From Curtobacterium sp. ISL-83 (GTDB lineage Bacteria; Actinomycetota; Actinomycetes; Actinomycetales; Microbacteriaceae), in NCBI RefSeq assembly GCF_018613895.1, contig NZ_JAGGPH010000007.1, positions 620,001-684,000 of the forward strand: DNA of 64,000 nucleotides, written 5' to 3'. A model generated the notes under the pieces. The model was not told the origin of the DNA. It worked only from the letters and a program-made list of their open reading frames with translations, and made no database searches. The position numbers were made by a program, and so were the translations under genes. Of the stretch, positions 51,286 to 60,186 are shown in pieces (within the stretch, counting starts at the first letter, position 1; every line of letters starts with the position of its first letter).

Positions 51286-51804
51286 TCACACCGTGGCGGC
51301 GTCGCTCCGGTGCGGCAGCTTCCAGTTCGGCCGCACGAAGTGGCACGTGTAGCCGTACGGGTCCTTCTCCAGGTAGTCCTGGTGCTCCTCCTCGGCCTCC
51401 CAGAACGGGCCGGCTGCGGTGACCTCGGTGACGACCTTGCCGGGCCAGAGACCCGAGGCGTCCACGTCGTCGATGGTGTCGAAGGCGGTGGTCTTCTGCT
51501 CCTCGGAGGTGAAGAAGATCGCCGACCGGTAGCTGCGACCGATGTCGTTGCCCTGCCGGTTCTTCGTCGACGGGTCGTGGATCTGGAAGAAGAACTCGAG
51601 CAGGTCGCGGTACGAGATCACCGACGGGTCGAAGACGATCTCGACGGCCTCGGCGTGGTTCCCGTGGTTGCGGTACGTGGCGTTCGGGACGTCGCCGCCG
51701 GAGTAGCCGACGCGCGTGCTGATCACGCCCGGGCGACGACGGAGGAGCTGCTGTGCTCCCCAGAAGCAGCCGCCGGCGAGGATCGCGGTCTCGGTGGTGG
51801 GCAT
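51286..51804 (-). CDS. msrA: Peptide-methionine (S)-S-oxide reductase
   Basis: 172 residues from ATG 51804, which has a perfect GGAGG 4 bases before it. The catalytic motif GGCFWGAQ places the nucleophile at Cys13. Other blocks match Msr[63 protein letters not shown]. It reduces methionine-S-sulfoxide in oxidised proteins in the cytoplasm. The C-terminal recycling Cys region is short ([15 protein letters not shown]). No operon partner is close; upstream lies a decayed gene. Confidence 0.95.
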   Translation of the reverse strand: MPTTETAILAGGCFWGAQQLLRRRPGVISTRVGYSGGDVPNATYRNHGNHAEAVEIVFDPSVISYRDLLEFFFQIHDPSTKNRQGNDIGRSYRSAIFFTSEEQKTTAFDTIDDVDASGLWPGKVVTEVTAAGPFWEAEEEHQDYLEKDPYGYTCHFVRPNWKLPHRSDAATV

Positions 51805-51894
51805 TGGTACCTCCATGGGTCCGTGCCGCTGGCTGCGGCACCAGGACCTACAACGGGGGAGGGCCCGCTTCTGTTCCACAGGAGGGGCGCAGAG

Positions 51895-52170
51895 CTATTG
51901 TTCAGTCCCGCGAACGAACGCCGCGAAGCCGGGGATCGTGAACTCGAGCATGGCGCGGTCGGCGGGTTGGATGAGGCCCTTGTCGATGAGCCGCGCGCGA
52001 GGAGTCGAGAGCTGATTACGACTGCGTCGACCTCGATGACGCCCCCGGGGTCAGGCCGGCCCGCGGCTGCCCACGCGGCGTCCGCGATGAGCTGGACGGA
52101 GTACGTCGACGTCAGCGATCTGCTGGGCGCGCCCGGGGACCACTCGGGCGATCTCGCCCGGGGTGTAGGG
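51895..52170 (-). pseudogene. C-terminal remnant of an AAA/Orc1-like ATPase
   Basis: Pieces of one protein end lie in different minus-strand frames: QLIADAAWAAAGRPDPGGVI, TPGEIARVVPGRAQQIAD, and RLIDKGLIQPADRAMLEFTI followed by PGFAAFVRGTEQ and a stop. The last part is the winged-helix end usual in actinobacterial AAA ATPases (LI-KGLI-...-FTIPGF). The ATPase domain is absent. The gene has suffered deletion and frameshifts. An AT-rich palindrome stands at its upstream edge. Confidence 0.5.
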
Positions 52171-52195
52171 GCTTGGCTGCACCGATGTCCCAATC

Positions 52196-52227
52196 GTTTG
52201 TTATGAACCGCGACGTTCATAACAAAC
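52196..52227. promoter_or_regulatory. AT-rich 12-bp inverted repeat
   Basis: GTTTGTTATGAA and its exact complement flank 8 bases. It is strikingly AT-rich for this genome and probably was the operator/promoter of the decayed AAA-ATPase gene. It overlaps an in-frame ATG (52220). Confidence 0.6.
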
Positions 52228-52273
52228 TATCGCAGCGCGTTCGATGCCGGGAGCGCCGTGCTGGAGTCAGCCG

Positions 52274-52660
52274 CTAGCCGACCCCGTACCCGGCCGACCG
52301 GGCGAACCGGTGCCAGCGGTCCCGGACCGCACCGGGTGGGCCGGCAGCGTCGACGGCCGCCGCCGCGCCGCGGAGGGCGACGACGTGCTCCGGCAGGAGG
52401 AGGTCCCAGGGCACCGGCAGCGCGCCCGGGAACGCAGCGGCAGCGTCCAGCGCGTCGAGGCCCACCCCGTCGACCCCGGCACCCCACTGCTCGAGCACGC
52501 CGGCGACCAGGACGTCGCGCTCCAGACGGAGCCGCTGCAGCCGGTCGAGCACCACCGTCGCGTCGTCGGGTCGGTCGACGACGCCAGCGAGCTCGGCGAG
52601 TGCCGCGCGCTCGTCCCAGAGCCGGGCGGAGAGGTCCGCGACCGAGACGTCCACCGCCAT
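52274..52660 (-). CDS. Hypothetical protein, 128 aa
   Basis: A soluble, Ala/Leu/Val/Asp-rich helical protein starting MAVDVSVADLSARLWDERAA (GTG 52663 is the alternative start; AGGGACGGGG lies just before). The first 60 residues form helices with many charged pairs (RLQRLRLERDVLVAGVLEQW), and the rest is PWDLLLPEHVVALRGAAAAV. I do not recognise a family. It is divergent from the MarR regulator at 52757 with about 95 bases between, so it may be the target of that regulator. Confidence 0.65.
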   Translation of the reverse strand: MAVDVSVADLSARLWDERAALAELAGVVDRPDDATVVLDRLQRLRLERDVLVAGVLEQWGAGVDGVGLDALDAAAAFPGALPVPWDLLLPEHVVALRGAAAAVDAAGPPGAVRDRWHRFARSAGYGVG

Positions 52661-52756
52661 CACCCCCGTCCCTCGTCACCGCGCACGGTACGCACCTCGC
52701 CTGCGCTGCGTCCGCACGGTGCCGGCACCACACCGACGCTGTGGAAGGATCCTGAC

Positions 52757-53200
52757 ATGATCGACGCCGTCCCGACCCCCGCAGAGCGACTCGGTGTGTT
52801 GGTCAAGTCGACGCAGGCCGTGCTCCACCAGCGCATGGACGAGGTCCTCCGCCCCCTCGGCCTGAGCGTCTCGCAGTACGCCTGCCTGAACGCCCTGCAG
52901 GACAGCCCCGGGATCACGGGCTCCGAACTCGCCCGGCGCACCTTCGTCTCGCGGCAGTCGATGAACGTGCTGCTGCAGGGGTTGGAGAAGCAGGGCCTGA
53001 TCGCCCGGGCGGAGGAACCGGGACCGCGACGAGAGCGCGCCACCGACCTGACGCCCGCCGCCGAGGCGCTCCTGGACCGTGCGAGGGTCGCGGTCGGCAC
53101 GATCGCGGACCGCATGGCCGCGCCGCTGGCTCCGGCGCAGGTCGCCGAGCTCACGGAGCTGCTCGCCGCATGCCGGGACGCGTTGCTCGCCGTCGACTGA
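52757..53200 (+). CDS. MarR-family transcriptional regulator
   Basis: 147 residues from ATG 52757, with AAGGA 8 bases before; the long frame above it is a shadow. The winged helix is LSVSQYACLNALQDSPGITG, SELARRTFVSRQSMNVLLQG and LEKQGLIARAEEPGPRRERA, a standard MarR recognition-plus-wing arrangement. Dimerisation helices lie at both ends (LVKSTQAVLHQRMDEVLRPL; ELTELLAACRDALLAVD). Effector and targets are unknown; the divergent hypothetical gene is the nearest candidate. A hairpin terminator follows 7 bases after the stop. Confidence 0.9.
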   Translation: MIDAVPTPAERLGVLVKSTQAVLHQRMDEVLRPLGLSVSQYACLNALQDSPGITGSELARRTFVSRQSMNVLLQGLEKQGLIARAEEPGPRRERATDLTPAAEALLDRARVAVGTIADRMAAPLAPAQVAELTELLAACRDALLAVD

Positions 53201-53206
53201 GGACGA

Positions 53207-53254
53207 GCCGGACGGGAGGCGCGTGGCGGGGCCGCCACGTGCCTCCCGTCCGGC
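53207..53254. terminator. Bidirectional terminator, GGGAGG family
   Basis: A 14-bp outer stem (gccggacgggaggc and complement) extended by an inner cgtggcgg/ccgccacg stem, between convergent MarR and LacI genes. Confidence 0.75.
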
Positions 53255-53292
53255 CCGTCGTCACCACGCGGAAGGCACGACGGCCGGACCGG

Positions 53293-54315
53293 TCAGGCCG
53301 ACTCGCGCCAGATCACCTCGGTCGGCAGGATGAGCCCACCCGTGCGCTCCGACTCGGACGCGATCTGCTCGAGCACCTGCCGGGCCGCCTGCTCACCGAG
53401 GGTGCGTGCGGGCTGCCGGACCGTCGAGAGCGGTGGGTCGCAGCGGATCGCCCAGGCACTGTCGTCGAACCCGACGATGCCGACGTCCTCCGGCACGCGT
53501 CGACCGCGACGGTGGAGGACGTCCATCGCGCCCGCCGCCACCGCATCGGATGCTGCGAAGACGCCGTCGATGTCCGGTGCGCGGTCGAGCAGACGCTGCA
53601 TGCCCTCGGCGCCCGCCGCGTAGCTGAACAAGGGGTTCCGGATGACGAGGTCGGGGTCGAAGCGCTCGCCGAGGGCCGCGGTGAACCCGGCCAAGCGGTC
53701 CTGGCCGGAGTCGCGGTCCGTGCCGGAGGCGAGCATGCCGATGCGTCGGCGGCCCGTCGCCATCAGGCGTTCGGTGATCTGTTCCGCCGCGGCGCGGTTG
53801 TCGATGCCGATGAAGGACGCGGCGGTCGCCTCGGGCGGGTGCCCGACGAAGCACGCCGGTAGGCCCATCGCGACGATCGCGCGGGTGATCGGGTCGTCGT
53901 TGCGGGCGGACAGCACGATGGCGCCGTCGACGAAGCCCCCGCGCAGGTACTCGATGACGCGTTCGCTGTCCCGCGTGGAGTCGACCATGATCGTGACGAG
54001 CTGCTGGTCGGCCTCGGACAGCACGGCGTTCGTGCCGATCAGGATGTTGCCGATGTTCGGGTCGTCGAGCACCACGACCGAGGGTTCGTGCACGATCAGC
54101 GCGACGGCACCCGACCGGCGCGTGACCAGGCTGCGGGCGGCGGCGCTCCGGACGTAGCCGACACGGCGGACGGCGGCCTGCACGGCCTCGCGCGCCTCGG
54201 AGGAGACGTAGGGCTCGTCGTTCAGCACGCGTGAGACGGTGCCGCGGGACAGGCCGGCTTCGTCCGCGACGTCCTGGATCGTGGCGCGGGTGCGTGCGGA
54301 TCGGACGTCGGACAT
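53293..54315 (-). CDS. LacI-family regulator, CebR/CelR type
   Basis: 340 residues from ATG 54315; upstream open codons run through the promoter region. The helix-turn-helix is ATIQDVADEAGLSRGTVSRV and LNDEPYVSSEAREAVQAAV; the effector domain shows IGIDNRAAAEQITERLMATG and VGFDDSAWAIRCDPPLSTVR. It is divergent from the GH42 gene, with two perfect TGGGAGCGCTCCCA sites between. That palindrome is the known operator of CebR/CelR-type regulators, which answer to beta-linked disaccharides. So it represses the beta-galactosidase/ABC operon until sugar arrives. Confidence 0.93.
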   Translation of the reverse strand: MSDVRSARTRATIQDVADEAGLSRGTVSRVLNDEPYVSSEAREAVQAAVRRVGYVRSAAARSLVTRRSGAVALIVHEPSVVVLDDPNIGNILIGTNAVLSEADQQLVTIMVDSTRDSERVIEYLRGGFVDGAIVLSARNDDPITRAIVAMGLPACFVGHPPEATAASFIGIDNRAAAEQITERLMATGRRRIGMLASGTDRDSGQDRLAGFTAALGERFDPDLVIRNPLFSYAAGAEGMQRLLDRAPDIDGVFAASDAVAAGAMDVLHRRGRRVPEDVGIVGFDDSAWAIRCDPPLSTVRQPARTLGEQAARQVLEQIASESERTGGLILPTEVIWRESA

Positions 54316-54383
54316 GGGGCAACCATAGCGGCCCGGTGACGGCTGGCGGCGTGCCCTCGGACGGACCTCGGATGCGCCCCGTG

Positions 54384-54412
54384 TTGACAGGTCGCAGATT
54401 CTGGTGTTCACT
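54384..54412 (+). promoter_or_regulatory. Promoter of the GH42 operon
   Basis: TTGACA (54384-54389), 17 bases, then TTCACT (54407-54412). The first operator begins 2 bases later, covering the start region, so bound repressor would block transcription. Confidence 0.55.
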
Positions 54413-54413
54413 C

Positions 54414-54427
54414 TGGGAGCGCTCCCA
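54414..54427. promoter_or_regulatory. CebR-type operator 1
   Basis: TGGGAGCGCTCCCA, a perfect 14-bp palindrome just after the -10 box. Confidence 0.85.
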
Positions 54428-54459
54428 GACCGTTCCGAACCCGTTCGTTCCGGTCGTTC

Positions 54460-54473
54460 TGGGAGCGCTCCCA
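54460..54473. promoter_or_regulatory. CebR-type operator 2
   Basis: A second perfect TGGGAGCGCTCCCA, centre 46 bp from operator 1; both are flanked by C/T-TGGGA...CCCAGA. Confidence 0.85.
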
Positions 54474-54556
54474 GAACACTGGGTGGCCTTCGCCGTCGAA
54501 GGGGTCGCACGCGACCGGGACGGCTCGGCCGCCCCGACCAGCGAGGACCACCACCA

Positions 54557-56587
54557 GTGACCACCACCCTCCCGGCGCCCGCCACCGGCGCACTCGGGCT
54601 CGGCTCCACCGGGCTCGCGTTCGGGTGCGACTACAACCCCGAACAGTGGGACCCCGAGGTCTGGGTCCAGGACGTCCGACTCATGCGCGAGGCCGGCGTG
54701 AACCTCGTCGCGATCAACGTCTTCGGCTGGTCCCACGTCGAGCCGCGCCAGGGCGAGTACGACTTCGCCGCGCTCGACCGGGTCATCGACCTGCTGCACG
54801 GCGCCGGCATCGGCGTCGACCTCGGCACCGGCACGGCGAGCACCCCGCCGTGGCTGACCACCCGACACCCCGAGGTCCTGCCGGTCGTCGCGGACGGCAC
54901 CAGCCGCTGGCCCGGTGGCCGCCAGGCGTTCTGCCCGAGCTCACCGATCTACCGCGAGCACGCCCTCGCCCTGGTGCGGGCCACCGCCGAGCGCTACGGC
55001 GACCACCCCGCCGTGAAGCTCTGGCACGTCTCGAACGAGCTCGGCTGCCACAACGCGCACTGCTACTGCGACGTCTCGGCCGAGGCGTTCCGCGGCTGGC
55101 TCCGCGCCCGCTACGGCACGATCGAGGAACTGAACGCCGCATGGGGCACCTCGTTCTGGAGCCAGCGGTACGCGGACTTCGCGGAGGTCCTGCCGCCCCG
55201 CGCCACCCTGTCGTCCGGCAACCCGGGCCAGGCCATCGACTTCGACCGGTTCTCGTCCGACGAGCTCCTCGGCCACCACCGTGCCGAGGCCGAGGTCCTC
55301 CGCAGCCTCAGCGACAAGCCCGTCACGACGAACTTCATGGTCGCCGCGCACATCACCGCGCTCGACTACTGGTCGTGGACGGCCGACATGGACGTCATCG
55401 CCAACGACCACTACCTCGACCACCGCCTGCCCCGGCCGCACGTCGAGCTGGCGTTCGCCGCCGACACCACCCGCGGCCTGGCCGGTGGCGCGCCCTGGCT
55501 GCTCATGGAGCACTCGACCGGCGCCGTGAACTGGCAGCCGAACAACATCGCGAAGGCGCCGGGGGAGATGCTCCGGAACACCGCAGCACACATCGCCCGC
55601 GGTGCCGACGGGGTCTGCTTCTTCCAGTGGCGGGCCTCGGTGCAGGGCAGCGAGAAGTTCCACTCCGCGATGCTCCCGCACGCCGGAACCGAGTCCAGCA
55701 CCTGGCACGAGGTCGTCGCGCTCGGCGGGCTCGTCGAACGGCTCGGCGAGCTCCGCGGTTCGCGGGTCACCGCCGACGTCGCGATCGTGTTCAGCTGGGA
55801 GAACCAGTGGGCCGCCGACCTGGAGGCGCACCCCACCACCGCGCTCAAGTACCTGGAGCAGGTCCACGCGTTCCACGGCGCGCTGTGGGACCTCGGGGTC
55901 ACGGTCGACGTCGTCGCCCCCGGTGCCCCGCTCGACGGCTACGCCGTCGTCGTGGTCCCCGAGCTCTACCTGGTGCGTGACGAGCACGCCGCGGTCATCG
56001 CGGACCACGTCGCCGCCGGCGGGCGCGCGATCATCACCTTCTTCAGCGGCATCGTCGACGACCGGGACCGCGTGCGGACCGGCGGCTACCCCGGGGCCTT
56101 CCGCGAGCTGCTCGGCGTCCGGGTCGACGAGTTCCTGCCGCTGGCCGCCGGCGACGCGGTCGCGCTGTCCGACGGATCGACCGGCTCGGTCTGGTCCGAG
56201 CCCGTCGCGCTCCGCGGTGCCGAAGCCGTCGTCACCTACGCCTCGGGTCCCCTGGCCGGAGGCCCCGCGGTGACCCGGAACACGCACGGACAGGGGAGCG
56301 CCTGGTACGTCTCCACGGTGCTCGAGGACGACGCCCGTCGCGAGCTCCTCCGCCGCGTGCTCGACGAGGCCGGCGTCACCCCGGACCCCGCCGCGCAGCC
56401 GGGCCTCGAGGTCGTGCGGCGCCGGGACGAGCAGCACGAGTGGGTCTTCCTGCTCAACCACTCGGACCGCGCCGTCCAGCACACCGAGGCCGGTCACGAC
56501 CTCGTCGCCGACCACCCCGTCACGGGCACCACCGTCATCGGACCCGGCGGGACCCAGATCATCCGCAAGGACAGGAAGCGCTCATGA
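54557..56587 (+). CDS. GH42 beta-galactosidase
   Basis: 676 residues, cytoplasmic. GTG 54557 is chosen because GAGGA stands 10 bases before it and the fold begins soon after (LAFGCDYNPEQWDPEVWVQD). Family blocks: WSHVEPRQGEYDF; KLWHVSNELGCHNAHCYC with acid/base Glu161 and nearby Cys; WLLMEHSTGAVNWQPNN with nucleophile Glu318; then a trimer-forming middle domain and a C-terminal beta domain ending in GTQIIRKDRKRS. The length is standard for GH42. It hydrolyses beta-galactosides (for instance galactan-derived or lactose-like). It heads an operon with two permeases and a binding protein under CebR-type control. Confidence 0.93.
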   Translation: MTTTLPAPATGALGLGSTGLAFGCDYNPEQWDPEVWVQDVRLMREAGVNLVAINVFGWSHVEPRQGEYDFAALDRVIDLLHGAGIGVDLGTGTASTPPWLTTRHPEVLPVVADGTSRWPGGRQAFCPSSPIYREHALALVRATAERYGDHPAVKLWHVSNELGCHNAHCYCDVSAEAFRGWLRARYGTIEELNAAWGTSFWSQRYADFAEVLPPRATLSSGNPGQAIDFDRFSSDELLGHHRAEAEVLRSLSDKPVTTNFMVAAHITALDYWSWTADMDVIANDHYLDHRLPRPHVELAFAADTTRGLAGGAPWLLMEHSTGAVNWQPNNIAKAPGEMLRNTAAHIARGADGVCFFQWRASVQGSEKFHSAMLPHAGTESSTWHEVVALGGLVERLGELRGSRVTADVAIVFSWENQWAADLEAHPTTALKYLEQVHAFHGALWDLGVTVDVVAPGAPLDGYAVVVVPELYLVRDEHAAVIADHVAAGGRAIITFFSGIVDDRDRVRTGGYPGAFRELLGVRVDEFLPLAAGDAVALSDGSTGSVWSEPVALRGAEAVVTYASGPLAGGPAVTRNTHGQGSAWYVSTVLEDDARRELLRRVLDEAGVTPDPAAQPGLEVVRRRDEQHEWVFLLNHSDRAVQHTEAGHDLVADHPVTGTTVIGPGGTQIIRKDRKRS

Positions 56588-57498
56588 CCTCCACCGCACA
56601 GTCGCCCCGCGCGACCCGCCGCCGCGCGGGCGGCGGGTTCCGCTACCGCCGCGCGATCGCGATCTTCGTGACGCCCTTCGCGCTGCTCTTCACCGCGTTC
56701 TACCTCATCCCGATCCTCTACGCGGTGTGGGAGTCGCTGCAGAAGATCGAGCGGCAGGGCACGTTCGGCGCCCCGTCGCAGGTGTTCGGCGGCTTGAGCC
56801 AGTACGTGCTCGTGTTCCAGGACGACACGTTCTGGAGCTCGGTCGTGCGGGTGCTGCTGTTCGGCGTCGTGCAGGTGCCGGTGATGCTGGCACTGGCGCT
56901 GGTGTTCGCGCTGCTCCTCGACTCGCCGCTGCTCCGCGGCAAGCGGTTCTTCCGCCTGGCGTTCTTCGCGCCGTACGCGGTGCCCGGTGTGATCGCGGCG
57001 ATCATGTGGGGCTACCTGTACGCCCCCGACCTGTCCCCGTTCAGCGCCATCACCTCGAAGGTCGACCTGCTCGGCTCCGGCACCGTCCTCTGGGCCGTCG
57101 CCAACGTCGTGACGTGGGTCTACGTCGGCTACAACATGCTGATCATCTACTCGTCGCTCCTCGCGATCCCGACCGAGATCTACGAGGCCGCGAAGCTCGA
57201 CGGGGCCTCCCAGGTCCGCATCGCGATCTCGATCAAGATCCCGATGGTGGTGCCGGCGATCGTCCTGACCGCCGTGTTCAGCGTCATCGGCACCCTGCAG
57301 CTCCTCACCGAGCCGACCGTGTTCCGGCAGTTCACCTCGACGATCTCGTCGACGTTCACCCCGAACATGGTCGTCTACTCGACCTCGTCGGTGCCGAACT
57401 TCAACCTCGCGGCCGCGTTCTCGGTCGTCCTCGCCCTCGCCACGTTCATCCTGTCGATCGGGTTCCTCCGACTGACCCAGCGGAAGGCCTCCCAGTGA
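56584..57498 (+). CDS. Sugar ABC transporter permease, MalF type
   Basis: 304 residues, six membrane helices. Start ATG 56584 overlaps the GH42 stop by 4 bases. The N-terminus is basic (RATRRRAGGGFRYRR). The EAA loop is YEAAKLDGASQVRIAISIKIP. A periplasmic-side loop FRQFTSTISSTFTPNMVVYS precedes the final helices. It imports the sugar that the GH42 enzyme then splits. The next permease starts inside its stop (GTGA), so the operon is tightly coupled. Confidence 0.93.
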   Translation: MTSTAQSPRATRRRAGGGFRYRRAIAIFVTPFALLFTAFYLIPILYAVWESLQKIERQGTFGAPSQVFGGLSQYVLVFQDDTFWSSVVRVLLFGVVQVPVMLALALVFALLLDSPLLRGKRFFRLAFFAPYAVPGVIAAIMWGYLYAPDLSPFSAITSKVDLLGSGTVLWAVANVVTWVYVGYNMLIIYSSLLAIPTEIYEAAKLDGASQVRIAISIKIPMVVPAIVLTAVFSVIGTLQLLTEPTVFRQFTSTISSTFTPNMVVYSTSSVPNFNLAAAFSVVLALATFILSIGFLRLTQRKASQ

Positions 57499-58445
57499 CC
57501 GTCCACGTTCCGACCCCCGGTGACGTCGTCCGCGACGCAGGCCGACCGCTCGAGCCGGGACGCGCCTCCAGGCGGACCCCGTCCGGGGCCCGTGGACCGC
57601 GCGAGAGCGTCATCTCGCGGAGTGCCGCGATGCTCGTCATGGGCGTCTTCACGATCTACTTCCTGCTGCCGATCTTCTGGCTGCTGGTGTCGTCGACGAA
57701 GACCGCCGGGAACTTCAACACGACGTTCTCGCTCTGGTTCAGCGCCACGTCACTGCAGGACACCATCGCGAACCTCGGTGCCCTGTTCACGTACCAGGAC
57801 GGCGTCTACCTGCGGTGGATGCTCAACAGCATCGCCTACGCCGGGGTCGCCGGGCTGATCGGCACCGTGCTCTCCGCGATGTGCGGGTACGCCCTGGCGA
57901 AGTACACGTTCCGCGGCCGCGAGGTCCTGTTCAACGTGTTCCTCGGTGGTGTCCTCGTGCCCGCCACCGCACTCGCGCTGCCGCTCTTCCTGATCTTCAG
58001 CCAGGTCGACCTGACCGACACGTTCTGGTCGGTGTTCCTGCCGAGCATCGTCAGCCCGTTCGGCGTGTACCTGTCCCGCCTGTTCGCGGCGTCGAGCGTG
58101 CCGGACGAGATCATCGAGGCCGCCCGCATCGACGGCTCCGGAGAGGTCCGCACGTTCTTCACCGTGGCGGTCCGACTGATGTCCCCGGCCCTCGTGACGA
58201 TCTTCCTGTTCCAGTTCGTCGCCATCTGGAACAACTTCTTCCTGCCGCTCGTGATGCTCCGCAACTCCTCGTTGTTCCCCGTCACCCTCGGCCTCTACAC
58301 GTGGAACTCGACCGTGAGCCAGCACCCGGACGTCCGCACCCTGGTGCTCATCGGTTCGTTCGTCTCGATCATCCCGCTCCTCGTCGCGTTCCTCAGCCTG
58401 CAGCGCTTCTGGCGTTCCGGCCTCGGCGCCGGCGGCGTCAAGTAG
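57495..58445 (+). CDS. Sugar ABC transporter permease, MalG type
   Basis: 316 residues from GTG 57495 (GTGA overlap). A hydrophilic N-terminal tail of about 40 residues precedes six helices. The EAA loop is EAARIDGSGEVRTFFTVAVR, followed by FVAIWNNFFLPLVMLRNSSL, typical of the MalG partner. No ATPase gene accompanies the two permeases, as is usual in actinobacteria, where one shared ATPase (MsiK-like) serves several importers. The binding protein follows 73 bases later. Confidence 0.93.
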   Translation: MTVHVPTPGDVVRDAGRPLEPGRASRRTPSGARGPRESVISRSAAMLVMGVFTIYFLLPIFWLLVSSTKTAGNFNTTFSLWFSATSLQDTIANLGALFTYQDGVYLRWMLNSIAYAGVAGLIGTVLSAMCGYALAKYTFRGREVLFNVFLGGVLVPATALALPLFLIFSQVDLTDTFWSVFLPSIVSPFGVYLSRLFAASSVPDEIIEAARIDGSGEVRTFFTVAVRLMSPALVTIFLFQFVAIWNNFFLPLVMLRNSSLFPVTLGLYTWNSTVSQHPDVRTLVLIGSFVSIIPLLVAFLSLQRFWRSGLGAGGVK

Positions 58446-58518
58446 CCCCTGCACCGGGCTCGACCCTCCCCTCCTGACCAGCACCTCCTCCCCAATCCAC
58501 ATCCCGAACGGAAACAGC

Positions 58519-59856
58519 ATGAAGACAACGAAGTTCCTCAGCGTCGCCGCCGTCGCGATCGCCGCGACCGTCGCGCTCGCCGGTTGCAGCACCGGCGGCA
58601 GCGGCAGCGGCTCCTCCGGTGGCTCCGCCTCCGCGAGCTGCAAGCCGTCGAGCGGCAAGGTCACGCTCGACTTCACGACCTGGGTCCCCAACATGGACAA
58701 GGTCGTCGCGATCTGGAACAAGGAGAACCCGGACATCCAGGTCAAGGCCTCGATCGTCGCCAACGGCAACAGCGGGACCTACCAGAACTTCTTCAACCAG
58801 CTGAAGGCCAAGCAGGCTCCGGACATCGGGCAGGTCGAGTACGACACCCTGCCGGCGTTCCGGGTGCAGGGCGGCCTGCAGGACATCGGCGCGTGCGCCG
58901 GGGTCAGCGCCGCGAAGAAGGACTTCTCCGCCGGGCTCTGGAACCAGGTCACGTTCGGTGAGTCGAAGGCCGTGTACGCGGTGCCGCAGGACTCCGGCCC
59001 GATGGCCATGTACTACCGCAAGGACCTGTTCGACAAGGCCGGGCTCTCCGCGCCGAAGACCTGGGCCGAGTACGCCCAGGACGCCGAGAAGATCAAGGCG
59101 CTCGGCGGGCAGATCACGAACTTCTCGAAGAGCGACGTCAACCAGTTCGCCGGGCTCGTCTCGCAGGCCGGCGGCCAGTGGTTCTCGAACTCGGGCAACC
59201 AGTGGAACGTCAACCTGACGGACAGCGCGTCGAAGAAGGTCGCCGACTACTGGCAGGGCCTGATCCAGAAGAAGCTCGTCAACACCCTGCCGAGCTTCAC
59301 CGACCAGTGGAACAGCGCCTACGACAGCGGCAAGGACTGGACCTGGGTCTCCGCCGTCTGGGGTGCGAACACCATCTCGAGCGGTGCACCGTCGACGTCC
59401 GGCAAGTGGGCCGTCGCGCCGATGCCGCAGTGGAACGCCGGTGACTCGAAGTCGGCCGCGTGGGGCGGTTCGTCGAACGTCGTCTTCGCGGGGAGCAAGC
59501 ACCCGGCCGAGGCGTCGAAGTTCCTGGTCTGGCTGAACACGTCGACCGAGGCGCTCACCGCGCTGAACAAGCAGGCGAACCTGTACCCGGCATCCAGCAC
59601 CGGGGCGAGCCTGCCGGCGCTGACCCAGGGCCTGCCGTTCTACGGCAACCAGAAGATCTACGAGGAGTTCGCCACCGCGGCGAAGGACATCCAGCCCTTC
59701 ACGTGGGGCCCGACGATGACGCAGACCTACGCGGACGTGTCGGACGGGTTCGGCCAGGCCGCTTCCGGTCAGGGCACGCTCACGCAGGCGCTCCAGCAGG
59801 GGCAGACGAAGACGGTCGCGGCGCTCAAGGCGCAGTCGATCCCGGTCAAGGGCTGA
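58519..59856 (+). CDS. Sugar-binding lipoprotein of the GH42 cluster
   Basis: 445 residues. Lipoprotein signal: KTTKFLSVAAVAIAATVALA then GC (Cys23), and a Gly/Ser linker. The family 1 binding-protein blocks follow: VTLDFTTWVPNMDKVVAIWN, GTYQNFFNQLKAKQAPDIGQ, VYAVPQDSGPMAMYYRKDLF and WAVAPMPQWNAGDSKSAAWG. It catches the beta-galactoside outside the cell and delivers it to the two permeases just upstream. The spacer of 73 bases before ATG shows no terminator, so it belongs to the same transcript. A perfect hairpin follows 29 bases after the stop. Confidence 0.93.
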   Translation: MKTTKFLSVAAVAIAATVALAGCSTGGSGSGSSGGSASASCKPSSGKVTLDFTTWVPNMDKVVAIWNKENPDIQVKASIVANGNSGTYQNFFNQLKAKQAPDIGQVEYDTLPAFRVQGGLQDIGACAGVSAAKKDFSAGLWNQVTFGESKAVYAVPQDSGPMAMYYRKDLFDKAGLSAPKTWAEYAQDAEKIKALGGQITNFSKSDVNQFAGLVSQAGGQWFSNSGNQWNVNLTDSASKKVADYWQGLIQKKLVNTLPSFTDQWNSAYDSGKDWTWVSAVWGANTISSGAPSTSGKWAVAPMPQWNAGDSKSAAWGGSSNVVFAGSKHPAEASKFLVWLNTSTEALTALNKQANLYPASSTGASLPALTQGLPFYGNQKIYEEFATAAKDIQPFTWGPTMTQTYADVSDGFGQAASGQGTLTQALQQGQTKTVAALKAQSIPVKG

Positions 59857-59884
59857 CGCCCTCGCGCTGACGCGCGGACCGACC

Positions 59885-59924
59885 GACGGGAGGCACGGTG
59901 CCAGCTGGCACCGTGCCTCCCGTC
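59885..59924. terminator. Terminator of the GH42 operon, GGGAGG family
   Basis: A 40-base perfect palindrome with the core gacgggaggcacggtgccag. It is the first part of a composite repeat that recurs at 60946. Confidence 0.8.
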
Positions 59925-59963
59925 TCGCTGTGCGGCGCCACGCCGGTCGGCTGCGGCCGAGCG

Positions 59964-60180
59964 GGCACTCTTGGTCACTCTCGGCGGCCTGCGGCGACGC
60001 TTTGTGCGCTCTCGACGCCGCGCGTGCGGCGTGTTCTGCCCGCTCGACGGGGTGTCGGCTGCCCGCAGGGGCGCGGCCGCCGAGGGCGCACAAATCGTCG
60101 CTCTCGGCGGCCTGCCGCGACAGTTCGTACACGCTCGACGACGCGCGCGCGGCGTGTTCTGCCCCCTCGGCGGCGCGTCG
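59964..60180. repeat. Two intergenic repeat units (U1, U2) of about 95 bp
   Basis: U1 (about 59964-60057) and U2 (about 60086-60180) share the order: TCGGCGGCCTGC, GCGAC, TTCGT or TTTGT, CGCTCGACG, GCGTGTTCTGCC, CTCGGCGG. A third unit is at 61023-61117. The sequence shows no convincing coding in any frame; frames on both strands are Arg/Ala/Ser-rich. Confidence 0.75.
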
Positions 60181-60186
60181 CGTCGG

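Noticed and set aside
59964-60180. Protein repeats in the intergenic units (frames reading ALDxARAACSA)
   Set aside because: No ribosome site, no normal amino-acid composition, and the units also differ by frame-changing indels.
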